A DNA stretch of 64,000 bases. Source: Pseudescherichia sp032055545 (lineage in GTDB: Bacteria; Pseudomonadota; Gammaproteobacteria; Enterobacterales; Enterobacteriaceae). Below, in pieces: positions 7,591-16,309 of this stretch; the stretch's first letter is position 1; the number at the start of each line of letters is the position of its first letter. The notes beneath the pieces are model-generated. The model did not search any database. It had not been told where the DNA came from and was given only the letters and a program-made list of their open reading frames with translations. The DNA lies in NCBI GenBank assembly GCA_032055545.1, contig DAMBQR010000010.1:19252-83251 (forward strand). Reading direction: 5' to 3'. Made by a program: the position numbers and the translations under genes.

Positions 7591-8964
7591 TTATCGCGCA
7601 GCGCGTTGAAGGATCACGCTTGACGGCTGACGCTGGAGGAAGCGCATCCGCAGCATCATCATAATCGCTGCCGAGGTCAGGCCGATGATAAAGCCCATCC
7701 AGAAGCCAGCCGGTCCCATGCGATCGACAACCAGATCGGTCAGCGCCAGCACGTAGCCGCTCGGCAGTCCCAGCACCCAGTAGGCGGTGAAGGTGATAAA
7801 AAAGATGGAGCGGGTATCTTTATAGCCGCGCAGAATGCCGCTGCCCACAACCTGAATTGAGTCGGATATCTGATAGATTGCCGCCAGCAGCATCAGCTGT
7901 GCCGCCAGGTGCACCACCTCAGGGTTATCGTTGTAGAGCAGGGCGATATGCTCTCGCAGCGAGACGGTAAAGAGCGCGGTAATTACCGCCATGCACACCC
8001 CGACGCCCAATCCGGTACGTGCCGCGGTCTGCGCGTCCAGAGTCGACCCTTGCCCCAGGCGAAAACCAACGCGAATGGTCACCGCTGCCGCCAGCGACAG
8101 CGGCAGGACAAACATCAGGGAGCTAAAGTTGAGGGCGATCTGGTGGCCAGCCACGTCAACAATACCCAGCGGAGAGACCAGCAGCGCCACTACGGCAAAC
8201 AGCGTCACCTCAAAGAAGAGCGCCAGCGCAATAGGCAGACCGAGCTGGACAAGGCGTTTAAGAACGCTGAAGTCGGGCTTAGCAAAGTGCTGGTCCTGAC
8301 GGATATCGCGCATGGAGCGGGCGCGTTTAATGTATGAAAGCATACAGATAAACATGACCCAGTAGACCGCCGCCGTGGCGACACCGCAGCCGACGCCGCC
8401 CAGCTCCGGCATGCCGAAGTGACCATAGATCAAGACATAGTTGACCGGAATATTCACCAGCAGGCCAAGAAAGCCAAACACCATACCGGGTTTGGTTTTC
8501 GCCAGTCCTTCACACTGATTACGTGCGACCTGGAAGAAGAGGTAGCCCGGCGCGCCGCAGAGCAGGGCGCGTAGGTAGCGCACGGCTTTATCCGCCAGCT
8601 CCGGATCGATGTTATGCATGGCATGAATGATATGCCCGGCATTCCAGAGGACGATCATAATTAATACGGAGACAAAGCCCGCCAGCCAGAACCCCTGGCG
8701 GACCTGCTCGGCAATGCGATCCCGACGGCCCGACCCGTTGAGCTGGGCGATTACCGGGGTAAGAGCCAGCAGCAGGCCGTGGCCAAAGAGGATCGCCGGC
8801 AGCCAGATAGACGTGCCGATCGCGACGGCCGCCATGTCGGTAGCGCTGTAGCCGCCCGCCATAACGGTATCAACAAATCCCATTGCGGTTTGTGCAACCT
8901 GCGCAACGATCACCGGGATAGCCAGCGCTAGCAGCTGGCGCGCTTCGATATAATACTTCTGCAC
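7591..8964 (-). CDS. mdtK: MATE-family multidrug/Na+ antiporter MdtK
   Basis: 457 residues, same length as E. coli MdtK (NorM/YdhE) and near-identical along its whole length. The MATE fold shows twelve hydrophobic segments in two six-helix halves; landmarks are 'AQTAMGFVDTVMAG' in TM1, 'GAPGYLFFQVARNQCEGL', and 'AVTIRVGFRLGQG' in the second half. It is an inner-membrane exporter of cationic drugs and fluoroquinolones driven by Na+ or H+. Translation begins at GTG (8964) with AGGTG upstream. It is divergent from ribE, as in E. coli, with a 228-bp shared promoter region. Confidence 0.96.
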   Translation of the reverse strand: MQKYYIEARQLLALAIPVIVAQVAQTAMGFVDTVMAGGYSATDMAAVAIGTSIWLPAILFGHGLLLALTPVIAQLNGSGRRDRIAEQVRQGFWLAGFVSVLIMIVLWNAGHIIHAMHNIDPELADKAVRYLRALLCGAPGYLFFQVARNQCEGLAKTKPGMVFGFLGLLVNIPVNYVLIYGHFGMPELGGVGCGVATAAVYWVMFICMLSYIKRARSMRDIRQDQHFAKPDFSVLKRLVQLGLPIALALFFEVTLFAVVALLVSPLGIVDVAGHQIALNFSSLMFVLPLSLAAAVTIRVGFRLGQGSTLDAQTAARTGLGVGVCMAVITALFTVSLREHIALLYNDNPEVVHLAAQLMLLAAIYQISDSIQVVGSGILRGYKDTRSIFFITFTAYWVLGLPSGYVLALTDLVVDRMGPAGFWMGFIIGLTSAAIMMMLRMRFLQRQPSSVILQRAAR

Positions 8965-9192
8965 GGAAACACCTGTATATTGTTGTTATAGGGAAGCATG
9001 AAAAAGCCACCTTAACTGGCAGCAAGAAGAGATTGCAGGATAAATAGCCAGACCATTGTAACGGGGAAAAGCCAAGATGCCAGAGAAAAAACAGTCTGGA
9101 CAGGTGCAGCGCTGGCAACCTCTTTTTCCACCTGTTATTGTGCAATTATCAAAACGGCTTGCGCCGAATTAATGGTTACAGGAGTTGTAGGC

Positions 9193-9843
9193 ATGTTTAC
9201 TGGTATTGTACAGGGCACGGCAAAAATCGTGTCCATTGATGAGAAACCCAACTTCCGCACCCACGTTGTTGAGCTGCCAGAGGCGATGCTGCCGGGGCTT
9301 GAGACCGGCGCGTCGGTAGCGCATAACGGCTGCTGCCTGACCGTTACCAGCATTGACGGTCCGCTGGTGAGCTTTGATCTAATGAAGGAGACGTTGCGCA
9401 TCACTAACCTGGGCGAGCTGAGCGTCGGCAGCGAGGTTAACGTTGAGCGTGCGGCGAAATTCAGTGATGAAATTGGCGGCCATCTGATGTCGGGGCATAT
9501 TATTACCACCGCTGAGATAGTAAAAATTCTGGCTTCAGAAAATAATCGTCAAATCTGGTTCAAAGTTCAGGACGCGAGCCTGATGAAGTATATTCTTTAT
9601 AAAGGTTATGTCGGCGTGGATGGTATTAGCCTGACGGTGGGCGAGGTCACGCCAACGCGTTTCTGTGTCCATCTTATTCCTGAGACGCTGGAGCGTACTA
9701 CGCTGGGCAATAAAAAGCTTGGACACAAGGTGAATATTGAGATTGATCCACAGACCCAGGCTATTGTCGATACGGTAGAGCGCGTGCTGGCGAGCCGTGA
9801 AGCAGCGATGATTGCGGCCTCGGTCAGCGACAGCGACGAGTAG
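9193..9843 (+). CDS. ribE: Riboflavin synthase alpha chain
   Basis: 216 residues, named ribC in E. coli K-12. The enzyme dismutates two 6,7-dimethyl-8-ribityllumazine molecules to riboflavin plus the pyrimidine precursor. Two lumazine-binding halves are visible: MFTGIVQGTAK begins the first and 'MSGHIITTAEI' the second, with 'DGISLTVGEV' and the catalytic-region 'GCCLTV'. AGGAG eight bases upstream selects the ATG at 9193 over an in-frame codon 21 bp earlier. No FMN riboswitch is recognisable before it. The C-terminal tail (EAAMIAASVSDSDE) is slightly longer than in K-12. Confidence 0.96.
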   Translation: MFTGIVQGTAKIVSIDEKPNFRTHVVELPEAMLPGLETGASVAHNGCCLTVTSIDGPLVSFDLMKETLRITNLGELSVGSEVNVERAAKFSDEIGGHLMSGHIITTAEIVKILASENNRQIWFKVQDASLMKYILYKGYVGVDGISLTVGEVTPTRFCVHLIPETLERTTLGNKKLGHKVNIEIDPQTQAIVDTVERVLASREAAMIAASVSDSDE

Positions 9844-9849
9844 AGAGAC

Positions 9850-9877
9850 AAAAAACCCCGGTAGCCCGGGGTTTTTT
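9850..9877. terminator. Bidirectional terminator between ribE and cfa
   Basis: A6-CCCCGG-TAGC-CCGGGG-T6: a perfect stem with A and T tracts on both sides, shared by the convergent ribE and cfa genes. Confidence 0.9.
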
Positions 9878-9887
9878 ATGGCAACCA

Positions 9888-11036
9888 TTAGCGCGCAACG
9901 CGCAGGCCATTTTCGACGCCGCGGCTGAACATCACCTGCCAGAGCTGAATATCCCGTGCCCGGAACGCACCCGCGCAGGCGTTCAGGTAGTAACTGAACA
10001 TGCGCTTAAAACGTTCAGAGTAATTATCGGCAATTTCCGGCCATGAGGCCACGAAGCGTTCATGCCACGCCATCAGCGTTGTGTCGTAATCGGCACCAAA
10101 GTTATGCCAGTCCTCCATAATGAAATGGGACTCGCTGGCATTGGCAATCTGGCGCACCGACGGCAGGCAGCCGTTCGGGAAGATATACTTATCGATCCAC
10201 GGGTCCACGTTGTTATCGGTTTTTTTCGCCCCGATAGTATGCAGCAGGAACAGGCCCTCAGGCTTAAGGTTGCGATCGACCACCTCAAAATAGGTGGCGT
10301 AGTTTTTGGGACCGACATGCTCAAACATACCGACGGAAACCACGCGGTCAAACTGGTCTTGCAGATCGCGGTAATCCTGCAGCAGGATGGTCACGTCTAC
10401 GCCCTCGCAGCGCGCCTGGGCCATCTTTTGCTGCTCTGCTGAGATGGTCACGCCGGTCACGCTGACGCCATAGTTTTTAGCCATAAAGTAAGCCAGACCA
10501 CCCCATCCGCAGCCGATATCAAGCACGCGCATTCCGGGCTGCAGCTGCAATTTTTCACAGATTAGCCGCAGCTTAGCCTGCTGCGCCTCCTCCAGGGTCT
10601 GGGCCTCTTTCCAGTAGGCGCAGGAGTATTGCATATAGGGGTCGAGCATACGGCTGAAAAGATCGTTACCAAGATCGTAGTGCTCTTTACCGACTATCCA
10701 GGCTCGCTTCTGGCTTTGCAGGTTGAACACCCGCGCTGCTGCAATGCGGAGGGTATCTTTTACGTGGCGCGGCATCTGAGTTTCCAGACCAGCGCGGAGA
10801 ACCTTGCTAAAGAACATATCCAGGCGGTCACATTCCCACCAGCCGTCCATATAGCTCTCGCCCAGTCCGAGCGAGCCTTCCTTTAGGACGCGCTTAAAAA
10901 AACGGGGGTTCTTTACCCGAATATCCGAGGGGGCGGCGCCGTTAATAGTGATACCCGCGCGGCTTAACAGTTCGTTTGCGATACGGAACCAGTTATCGCT
11001 CTGTATGTTGACTTCTTCTATACACGATGAACTCAT
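9888..11036 (-). CDS. cfa: Cyclopropane-fatty-acyl-phospholipid synthase
   Basis: 382 residues, identical in length to E. coli Cfa. It transfers a methylene from S-adenosylmethionine to cis double bonds of membrane phospholipid acyl chains at stationary phase and under acid stress. The SAM-binding glycine motif is VLDIGCGWGGLAYFMA, preceded by 'KEHYDLGNDLFSRML' and followed by the family's catalytic-domain segment 'SVGMFEHVGPKNY'. It is cytosolic and membrane-associated. In E. coli expression depends on a proximal sigma-S promoter and the sRNA RydC; neither element could be placed here with confidence. Confidence 0.97.
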   Translation of the reverse strand: MSSSCIEEVNIQSDNWFRIANELLSRAGITINGAAPSDIRVKNPRFFKRVLKEGSLGLGESYMDGWWECDRLDMFFSKVLRAGLETQMPRHVKDTLRIAAARVFNLQSQKRAWIVGKEHYDLGNDLFSRMLDPYMQYSCAYWKEAQTLEEAQQAKLRLICEKLQLQPGMRVLDIGCGWGGLAYFMAKNYGVSVTGVTISAEQQKMAQARCEGVDVTILLQDYRDLQDQFDRVVSVGMFEHVGPKNYATYFEVVDRNLKPEGLFLLHTIGAKKTDNNVDPWIDKYIFPNGCLPSVRQIANASESHFIMEDWHNFGADYDTTLMAWHERFVASWPEIADNYSERFKRMFSYYLNACAGAFRARDIQLWQVMFSRGVENGLRVAR

Positions 11037-11191
11037 AGCTTCTCCATCACCCTATGTGATCAGAACCTTCAAACAGCGTAGACGCTTTTAATGGTTTGTG
11101 AGAAATCCCACGGAACGGGCCGTGAGCTTGATATCCGACGTAGAACAGAGGAAGGGAGATACCCTTGCCGAAAATACCATCCATGGAATAA

Positions 11192-11211
11192 CAGGCGCAC
11201 TCCTGCGCCTG
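11192..11211. other. Inverted repeat in the cfa-punC intergenic region
   Basis: CAGGCGCA-CTCC-TGCGCCTG, a perfect 8-bp stem and 4-base loop, with no T-tract on either side. It lies upstream of cfa and downstream of punC. It may be a weak terminator or an mRNA leader hairpin. Confidence 0.4.
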
Positions 11212-11291
11212 CGAAAATAAGTTCTTATTTATTAATTAAATTTATCCAAATGAGTATAGGACGCAAAAACAGGTAATTCAACCAAAAATTG

Positions 11292-12464
11292 TTAGCATGC
11301 TAATGAAGTTGCTGTACTTTTCTGGACACTATAGCCCAGGCCTGCCAGCAGTACGGTAAAGAGCATTGTGCTGGTCGTGGTCATCAGTGGGGTAGCAATA
11401 AAGGTAGAAACCACCAGGCTGGCTAAAAAGCAGAGGCCAAGCTGGAGGGTATTTTGCAGTGCCGCCGCTCGCCCCGCTGCCTGAGGAAAGGGAGTGAGCG
11501 CCTGGGCTACAACAATCGGGTAGATCGCCCCGTTAGCCATCGCCATGATGCAGAAGGGGGCCAGCAGCAGGGTGAGTGAAACCTGTGGAATAAAAGCCAC
11601 CAGCCAGACGGCGACCACGCTCAGAGCATAGAGAGCCAACAGCCAGGGCAGCAGGCGTGCGCCCTGCCAACGTTGTAATGCCGCCCGGCAGCCGTAGCCG
11701 CCCAGCAGAAAGGCGATGGTTTGCGGGACGTAGCTCAACCCAATCGCCGTAGGACCATAACCCAACGCACTAAGAATAAAGGGCGAGCCGGTAAGCCAGG
11801 CGAAAAAGCTGGCCGAGCAGGCGGCGTAGATCGTCACGTTTCCACAGTAAAAGCGGGAGCGTAACAGCAGCCCAAACGTCAATGGGGTGGTCTGCGGCTG
11901 GATCTTTTTCAGCGGTTTTTTCAGGCGCAGGGCGGGAATCATCAGCAGCAGGGTGATGGCAAACAGCACCGCGAAGATAGTTTGCCAGTGGGAGTGGGCC
12001 AGGATCCAGCTACCCAGCAGCGGCGCGAGGGCAGGTGACAGCCCTACCAGCGGCATGATGGTGGCGAAAATACGGTTAACCCGCTGGGCCGGGTAGTAGT
12101 CGGTGACCAGCGTCTGCCATGTCACCGCGGCGGCACACACCCCAACGGCCTGGACAAAACGCAGCGCCAGCAGCGTGGTGCCGTCGCGCACCCAAAGCAT
12201 ACCGATGCAGCCGAAAGCAAACAGCCCCAGCCCGCAAAGCAGGATCGGCGTGCGGCCAAAGCGATCCGAGAGCGGTCCCCAGATCAGCTGGGCAAGGGCG
12301 AACCCGGCCAGGAACAGACTCAGGCTGGCGCTAACGGCCGATGCCGGCGTATTGAGATCCTGCTGAATGGCCGTAAACGCGGGCAAATACATATCCGTAG
12401 CCAGAAAGCCCAGCACGCTTAATCCCGCCAGCCAGACTAAAAATCCTTTACCAGGTACCATCAT
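11292..12464 (-). CDS. punC: Purine nucleoside transporter PunC, MFS Bcr/CflA subfamily
   Basis: 390 residues; homologue of E. coli YdhC, which was shown to import purines and purine nucleosides and renamed PunC. Twelve hydrophobic segments of the DHA1/Bcr-CflA type are seen. The TM1 motif 'LGFLATDMYLPAF' and the loop 2-3 motif GPLSDRFGRTP are intact. The C-terminal tail is shorter than in K-12 (403 residues). AAGGA precedes the first of two adjacent ATG codons. It is transcribed divergently from its regulator gene punR (119 bp between them), next to purR, which makes a purine-uptake control block. Confidence 0.9.
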   Translation of the reverse strand: MMVPGKGFLVWLAGLSVLGFLATDMYLPAFTAIQQDLNTPASAVSASLSLFLAGFALAQLIWGPLSDRFGRTPILLCGLGLFAFGCIGMLWVRDGTTLLALRFVQAVGVCAAAVTWQTLVTDYYPAQRVNRIFATIMPLVGLSPALAPLLGSWILAHSHWQTIFAVLFAITLLLMIPALRLKKPLKKIQPQTTPLTFGLLLRSRFYCGNVTIYAACSASFFAWLTGSPFILSALGYGPTAIGLSYVPQTIAFLLGGYGCRAALQRWQGARLLPWLLALYALSVVAVWLVAFIPQVSLTLLLAPFCIMAMANGAIYPIVVAQALTPFPQAAGRAAALQNTLQLGLCFLASLVVSTFIATPLMTTTSTMLFTVLLAGLGYSVQKSTATSLAC

Positions 12465-12583
12465 TTTTCCTTCTTACTCTCTTATTACAGGCGGATTACA
12501 AAGCTGCAAAGTGTAGGCAGTGCAAGAGCGGTTGTGAAACGGTAATATTTGCGTGGTGCATTCAAAAATTTTGCAGGCAGAAT

Positions 12584-13495
12584 ATGTGGTCAGATTACTC
12601 GCTTGAAGTGGTAGATACCGTCGCCCGTACCGGCAGCTTCAGCGCCGCAGCTCAGGAGCTGCACCGGGTCCCTTCGGCTATAAGCTACACCGTGCGCCAG
12701 CTCGAGGAGTGGCTGGCCGTACCGCTGTTTGAGCGACGGCACCGGGACGTGGTGCTGACGCCCGCTGGCAGCTGGTTTTTACAGGAGGGGCGCTCTGTCA
12801 TCAAAAAAATGCAGGTCACCCGGCAACAGTGCCAGCAGATTGCCAACGGCTGGCGCGGCCAGCTGGCCATCGCGGTGGATAACATTGTCCGCCCCGAGCG
12901 CACCCGGCGGATGATCGTTGACTTCTATCGCCATTTTTCCGACGTCGAGCTGCTGGTGCAAAAAGAGGTGTTTAACGGCGTATGGGATGCGTTGGCCGAC
13001 GGGCGCGTGGAGCTGGCCATTGGGGCCACCCGCGCTATACCGGTAGGAGGGCGCTTTGCTTTTCGCGATATGGGGATGCTCAACTGGCGCTGCGTGGTGG
13101 CGGCGCACCATCCGCTGGCGAGCATGCGTGGCCCGCTGAGCGATGACATCCTGCGCGGCTGGCCGTCGCTGGTGTGGGAGGATACCTCTCGCCTGCTGCC
13201 CAAGCGGATCACCTGGCTGCTGGATAACCAGCGACGCATGGTGGTGCCGGACTGGACCTCTTCAGCTGAGTGCCTGAGCGCAGGGCTATGCGTCGGCATG
13301 GTGCCGGGCCATTTTGCCCGGCCGTGGCTCGACCGCGGTGAGTGGGTGGAGCTACAGCTGGAGGAGCCGTTTCCGGACGCGGCCTGCTGCCTGACCTGGC
13401 AGCAAAACGATAACTCGCCTGCGCTGGGCTGGCTGCTCGACTATTTAGGGGATAGCGACACGCTTAATGGGGAGTGGCTGCGGGAGCCTGAGTAG
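12584..13495 (+). CDS. punR: LysR-family regulator PunR (YdhB)
   Basis: 303 residues. The N-terminal winged helix-turn-helix is clear (TGSFSAAAQELHRVPSAIS, residues 17-35, then YTVRQLEEWLAVPLFER), followed by a periplasmic-binding-like effector domain. It corresponds to E. coli YdhB, reported as the activator of punC. The divergent arrangement with punC is typical of LysR pairs. A 9-bp inverted repeat (13480-13488/13498-13506) spans its stop codon, ahead of convergent purR, but lacks a T-tract. Confidence 0.9.
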   Translation: MWSDYSLEVVDTVARTGSFSAAAQELHRVPSAISYTVRQLEEWLAVPLFERRHRDVVLTPAGSWFLQEGRSVIKKMQVTRQQCQQIANGWRGQLAIAVDNIVRPERTRRMIVDFYRHFSDVELLVQKEVFNGVWDALADGRVELAIGATRAIPVGGRFAFRDMGMLNWRCVVAAHHPLASMRGPLSDDILRGWPSLVWEDTSRLLPKRITWLLDNQRRMVVPDWTSSAECLSAGLCVGMVPGHFARPWLDRGEWVELQLEEPFPDAACCLTWQQNDNSPALGWLLDYLGDSDTLNGEWLREPE

Positions 13496-13513
13496 TCGGC
13501 TCCCGCAGATCCA

Positions 13514-14539
13514 TTATCGACGATAGTCGCGGAAGGGTCCGTCAGCCACCGAGCGACGCTCGATCAGCCGCGGATGAACCTCAATCGACTGTGACTCTTC
13601 ACGCTTGTTGACGATGCGATCCATCAGCATAGTAAACGCGGTTTCCCCCAGCGAGTCTTTTGGCTGGTGGATGGTGGTCAGCGCCGGGGTAAAGAAGCGG
13701 GCGTTACGCACGTTATCATAGCCGATCAGCGAAACGTCCTGCGGCACGCGCAGACCCATCTCATCGACGGCACAGAGTGCACCCATTGCCATCACATCGC
13801 CACCGCAGAACACGGCGGTAGGGCGGTGCGGCTGGGAGAGGATCTGCTGCATCGCCCGGTAGCCAGATTCGGGTTCAAAGTCGCCCTGCACGATCCAGTT
13901 TTCCGGCACATTGATCAGCGCCTCTTCCATGGCTTTCATAAAGCCGGCCAGACGGCCCGCGCCGGTATTGCGCTCAAGAGGGCCAGGGATCACGCCGATC
14001 TCGCGGTGGCCGCGTTCAACCAGGTAGCGGCCAGCCATGTAGCCACCCTCAAACGCGTTATCGATCACCGAGTCGGTAAAGTCCGCTTTCGCTTCGCCCC
14101 AGTCCATCACCACCATTGGGATATGGCGATACTCCTCCAGCATGCTGAGCAGCGGAGCAGGGTATTCGGAGCACATCACCAGCAGGCCATCGACGCGCTT
14201 CTGCGCCATCATCGAGAGATAGGCACGCTGCTTCTCAAGGTTATTCCAGGCATTGCCGAGGATCAGGGTGTAGCCCTTCTGGAAGCAATTCTTCTCTACC
14301 GCTTCGATAATCTCGGCAAAATAGGGCGCTTCGCTGCTGGTTGCCAGCAGGCCGATTGATTTGGTGTGGTTAACCTTCAGGCTGCGGGCCACGGCGCTGG
14401 GTGAATAGTGCAGCTCTTTGATCGCTGCCCACACGGCGTTACGCGTCTCTTCCGCGACAAAGCGGGTTTTGTTAATAACATGTGATACGGTTGTGGTGGA
14501 AACGTTTGCTCGTTTCGCTACGTCTTTTATAGTTGCCAT
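13514..14539 (-). CDS. purR: Purine repressor PurR, LacI family
   Basis: 341 residues, the exact length of E. coli PurR. The helix-turn-helix is IKDVAKRANVSTTTVSHVI, followed by the hinge helix (SPSAVARSLK) and a two-lobed hypoxanthine/guanine-binding domain. With corepressor it represses genes of purine synthesis. Two PurR operators lie over its own start region, one upstream and one inside codons 10-15, as in the autoregulated E. coli gene. Confidence 0.97.
   Translation of the reverse strand: MATIKDVAKRANVSTTTVSHVINKTRFVAEETRNAVWAAIKELHYSPSAVARSLKVNHTKSIGLLATSSEAPYFAEIIEAVEKNCFQKGYTLILGNAWNNLEKQRAYLSMMAQKRVDGLLVMCSEYPAPLLSMLEEYRHIPMVVMDWGEAKADFTDSVIDNAFEGGYMAGRYLVERGHREIGVIPGPLERNTGAGRLAGFMKAMEEALINVPENWIVQGDFEPESGYRAMQQILSQPHRPTAVFCGGDVMAMGALCAVDEMGLRVPQDVSLIGYDNVRNARFFTPALTTIHQPKDSLGETAFTMLMDRIVNKREESQSIEVHPRLIERRSVADGPFRDYRR
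14496..14511. promoter_or_regulatory. PurR operator O2, inside purR
   Basis: GTGGAAACGTTTGCTC matches the PurR box (ACGCAAACGTTTGCGT-type) around the central AAACGTTTGC. It lies within codons 10-15 of purR, the position of O2 in E. coli, where it contributes to autorepression. Confidence 0.75.
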
Positions 14540-14583
14540 GCAATGTCACTCCAGACCAAGACGTAAGCTCCTGAAAATAGTGT

Positions 14584-14599
14584 AGGTAAACGTTTGCCT
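14584..14599. promoter_or_regulatory. PurR operator O1, upstream of purR
   Basis: AGGTAAACGTTTGCCT, a 16-bp near-palindrome 45 bp upstream of the purR ATG; its reverse complement reads as the E. coli purR O1 operator. Confidence 0.9.
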
Positions 14600-14836
14600 C
14601 TACTCAGCCCTCATACAACCTTTGGGGTTGCGATTTGCCGGGAAAACGACACGGAACGTCAGGAGGGGTCTATGGCCGGTACGCGAATAAATTTAGCGTG
14701 GAATTTTGTCTTATCTTGATGAAAAGGGGAAGCGTTAAAACGCATATCACCGCAAATCAAAGAAGATTTTTGCCTATAAATGTGTAAAAATGAGCTGGCT
14801 CACTTTTTGTGGGGTAATAAGAATGGAGAGAAATTG

Positions 14837-14926
14837 ATGAGTGCAGATCTGAAGTTTTCCCTGATGACGACCGTTATCGTGCTGGGCCTGATTGTTGCTG
14901 GTGCGCTGACCGCTGCGTTAAACTGA
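14837..14926 (+). CDS. cydH: Cytochrome bd-I small subunit CydH (YnhF)
   Basis: A 29-residue single-span membrane peptide (MSADLKFSLMTTVIVLGL then IVAGALTAALN), with GGAGAG seven bases before the ATG. It matches E. coli YnhF in length and sequence and occupies the same place between purR and ydhP. YnhF was identified in cytochrome bd-I structures as the fourth subunit, CydH, which packs against CydA. The rest of the oxidase (cydABX) lies elsewhere. Confidence 0.9.
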   Translation: MSADLKFSLMTTVIVLGLIVAGALTAALN

Positions 14927-14934
14927 TTTAGCAT

Positions 14935-14962
14935 GAGGGAGCACGCTCTCCCTCTGCTGTTT
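14935..14962 (+). terminator. Weak terminator-like hairpin after cydH
   Basis: GAGGGAG-CACGCT-CTCCCTC followed by TGCTGTTT. The stem is good, the T-tract poor. Confidence 0.4.
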
Positions 14963-15100
14963 CCACCCCTCTCTTATTGTTATCAAAATGGCAATAAACT
15001 TTTGTTAGTTTGATAACTTCTGTTTTTTTGTGATAGATGTCATGCTTTTGCCTTCTGTGACGGTGTCGCCTGTTCGACACGGCAATTCTGGAGTCAAAAC

Positions 15101-16267
15101 ATGAAAATCAATTTTCCCCTGCTGGCCCTGGCGATAGGGGCATTTGGCATTGGAACCACCGAGTTCTCCCCGATGGGTCTGCTGCCGACTATTGCCCGCG
15201 GGGTGGATGTCTCTATCCCGGCAGCGGGAATGCTTATTAGTGCCTACGCCATTGGCGTGATGGTGGGGGCGCCGCTGATGACGCTGCTGCTCTCTCATCG
15301 TGCCCGCCGTAGCGCACTGATCTTCCTGATGGCAATCTTTACCCTGGGCAACGTGCTGTCTGCGCTCTCCCCGGACTACACCACTCTGCTGCTGTCACGC
15401 ATTATCACCAGCCTTAACCACGGGGCGTTTTTTGGACTCGGATCGGTGGTGGCGGCAAGCGTGGTGCCGAAAGAGAAGCAGGCCAGCGCGGTAGCCACCA
15501 TGTTTATGGGACTCACTATCGCCAACATCGGCGGCGTGCCGGCGGCAACCTGGCTGGGTGAAACCATTGGCTGGCGGATGTCGTTCCTTGCTACGGCGGG
15601 GCTGGGTGTGATCTCCATGCTGAGCCTCTTCTTCTCCCTGCCGAAAGGCAGCGCCGGAGAGCGTCCTGAGGTGCGTAAGGAGCTGGCCGTGCTGGTGCGT
15701 CCGCAGGTGCTGTCGGCGCTGCTGACCACCGTGCTGGGCGCGGGGGCAATGTTTACCCTCTACACCTACATCGCGCCGGTGCTGCATGAGATCGCCCATG
15801 CTACACCGCTATTTGTTACCGCGATGCTGGTGCTGATAGGGGTTGGCTTCTCTATCGGCAACTACCTCGGCGGTAAGCTGGCAGATCGCTCCGTAAGCGG
15901 TACTCTGAAAGGCTTTTTCCTGCTGCTGATTGTGATCATGCTGGCGATCCCGCTGCTGGCGCGTAACGAGCTGGGGGCAGCAGTGAGTATGGTTATCTGG
16001 GGGGCCGCGACCTTCGCCGTAGTACCCCCGCTGCAGATGCGTGTCATGCGCGTAGCCCATGAGGCACCAGGCCTGTCGTCATCCGTTAATATCGGCGCGT
16101 TCAACCTCGGTAATGCGCTGGGTGCGGCGGCGGGCGGGGCGGTGATCTCCAGCGGATTAGGATACAGCGTTGTCCCTGTGGCCGGGGCGCTGATTGCGGT
16201 GCTGGCCCTGCTGTTGGTGCTGGTATCAGGACGTGGTCAGGCCGGACGCGAATACGCGGTCGAGTAA
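15101..16267 (+). CDS. ydhP: Inner-membrane MFS transporter YdhP (putative arabinose-type efflux family)
   Basis: 388 residues with twelve hydrophobic segments. TM1 motif 'GAFGIGTTEFSPMGLLP' and TM4-5 segment 'SLNHGAFFGLGSVVAA' are characteristic of the DHA1 AraJ/YdhP/SotB group. Near-identical to E. coli YdhP; the substrate is unknown. CTGGAG lies upstream of the ATG. It reads toward mepH over a shared terminator only 42 bp long, where K-12 carries sodB. Confidence 0.93.
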   Translation: MKINFPLLALAIGAFGIGTTEFSPMGLLPTIARGVDVSIPAAGMLISAYAIGVMVGAPLMTLLLSHRARRSALIFLMAIFTLGNVLSALSPDYTTLLLSRIITSLNHGAFFGLGSVVAASVVPKEKQASAVATMFMGLTIANIGGVPAATWLGETIGWRMSFLATAGLGVISMLSLFFSLPKGSAGERPEVRKELAVLVRPQVLSALLTTVLGAGAMFTLYTYIAPVLHEIAHATPLFVTAMLVLIGVGFSIGNYLGGKLADRSVSGTLKGFFLLLIVIMLAIPLLARNELGAAVSMVIWGAATFAVVPPLQMRVMRVAHEAPGLSSSVNIGAFNLGNALGAAAGGAVISSGLGYSVVPVAGALIAVLALLLVLVSGRGQAGREYAVE

Positions 16268-16277
16268 GGCAGAAGAG

Positions 16278-16306
16278 AGCGCCCTGCCATCGACTGGCAG
16301 GGCGCT
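16278..16306. terminator. Shared hairpin between convergent ydhP and mepH
   Basis: A perfect 12-bp stem (AGCGCCCTGCCA and complement) around TCGAC. The plus-side tail is TTAATTAA; a run of T is lacking, but the stem is very strong and lies between two convergent stops. Confidence 0.65.
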
Positions 16307-16309
16307 TAA

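Noticed and set aside
8965..9192. FMN riboswitch upstream of ribE
   Set aside because: The conserved RFN helices and junction sequences were not found; in E. coli the element precedes ribB, not this gene.
11091..11276. 61-codon plus-strand frame in the cfa-punC gap
   Set aside because: Low-complexity basic translation without a ribosome site; the stretch looks like promoter/leader DNA.
13480..13506. Terminator between punR and purR
   Set aside because: A 9-bp inverted repeat is present but spans the punR stop and has no T-tract on either strand.
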